This document shows, piece by piece, positions 63,907 through 64,000 of a stretch of 64,000 nucleotides of DNA. Location: assembly GCA_965153355.1 (NCBI GenBank), contig OZ231127.1, positions 42,222,001 to 42,286,000 of the forward strand, in the 5' to 3' direction. A program made the translations under genes and the position numbers. Below the pieces are notes generated by a model. That model ran no database searches and was not told the DNA's origin. It saw nothing but the letters and a program-made list of their open reading frames with translations. This DNA comes from Flaccisagitta enflata. Its lineage: Eukaryota; Chaetognatha; Sagittoidea; Aphragmophora. Within the stretch, counting starts at the first letter, position 1; each line of letters starts with the position of its first letter.

Positions 63907-64000
63907 ACCAACAAACACACACACACACACTGACACACACACATGGGATCATGCTCACAGATCAAAATCTTTGTTTTCTGCCAACTGGCCAATGAAGGAA

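Overview
This window is nuclear DNA of a eukaryote, most likely an invertebrate animal or a close relative. Genes have many GT-AG introns, a non-LTR retrotransposon and several inverted-repeat DNA transposon families are present, and microsatellites are exceptionally dense: (CT)n, (CA)n, (TTTC)n, (TTTG)n, (GTCC)n, (GATA)n, (TTC)n, (CAA)n. Nothing bacterial (operons, ribosome binding sites, CRISPR) is visible. I cannot name the species.

Right part, about 41.9-63.7 kb, minus strand: one large multi-exon gene, read here as a homologue of the bridge-like lipid transfer protein BLTP2 (KIAA0100; Drosophila hobbit; yeast Fmp27 / plant SABRE family). I resolved 37 candidate exons. Exons 1-33 join with consistent reading phase and follow the order of landmarks in the animal protein; exons 34-37 (C-terminus) are weaker. 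The N-terminus lies beyond the right edge. The introns are packed with simple repeats and mobile elements, and in places a (CT)n microsatellite serves as the polypyrimidine tract of the next exon.

Left and middle part, 0-41.8 kb: no intact host gene was found. It holds (i) a 2-kb 30-bp minisatellite at 2.07-4.07 kb and several other arrays; (ii) a decayed non-LTR retrotransposon 3' end at 22.7-24.5 kb, with a second copy at 62.8-63.3 kb; (iii) a 3.2-kb terminal-inverted-repeat element at 33.28-36.47 kb carrying a broken coding region, itself interrupted by a 0.5-kb PIF/Harbinger-like MITE that contains a tRNA-like segment; (iv) at least ten foldback or MITE-like elements.

The most unusual content is two abundant short families without coding capacity. 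Family H1 (about 20 copies) has a terminal hairpin written AGTCGCG/CGCGACT, AGATGCG/CGCATCT or AGTTGCG/CGCAACT in different copies. Both arms change together, and the same heptamer recurs near the other end, next to (GTCC)n tracts and diverse tandem arrays. Family H2 (18.4, 31.3, 32.3, 37.4-39.2 and 49.3 kb) has paired boxes GGGCARCGG...CCGMTGACC around two different cores, and carries 20-21-bp arrays whose units resemble one another between copies. Both look like non-autonomous elements with structured ends, possibly Helitron/HINE-like or recombinase-like; that assignment is inference.
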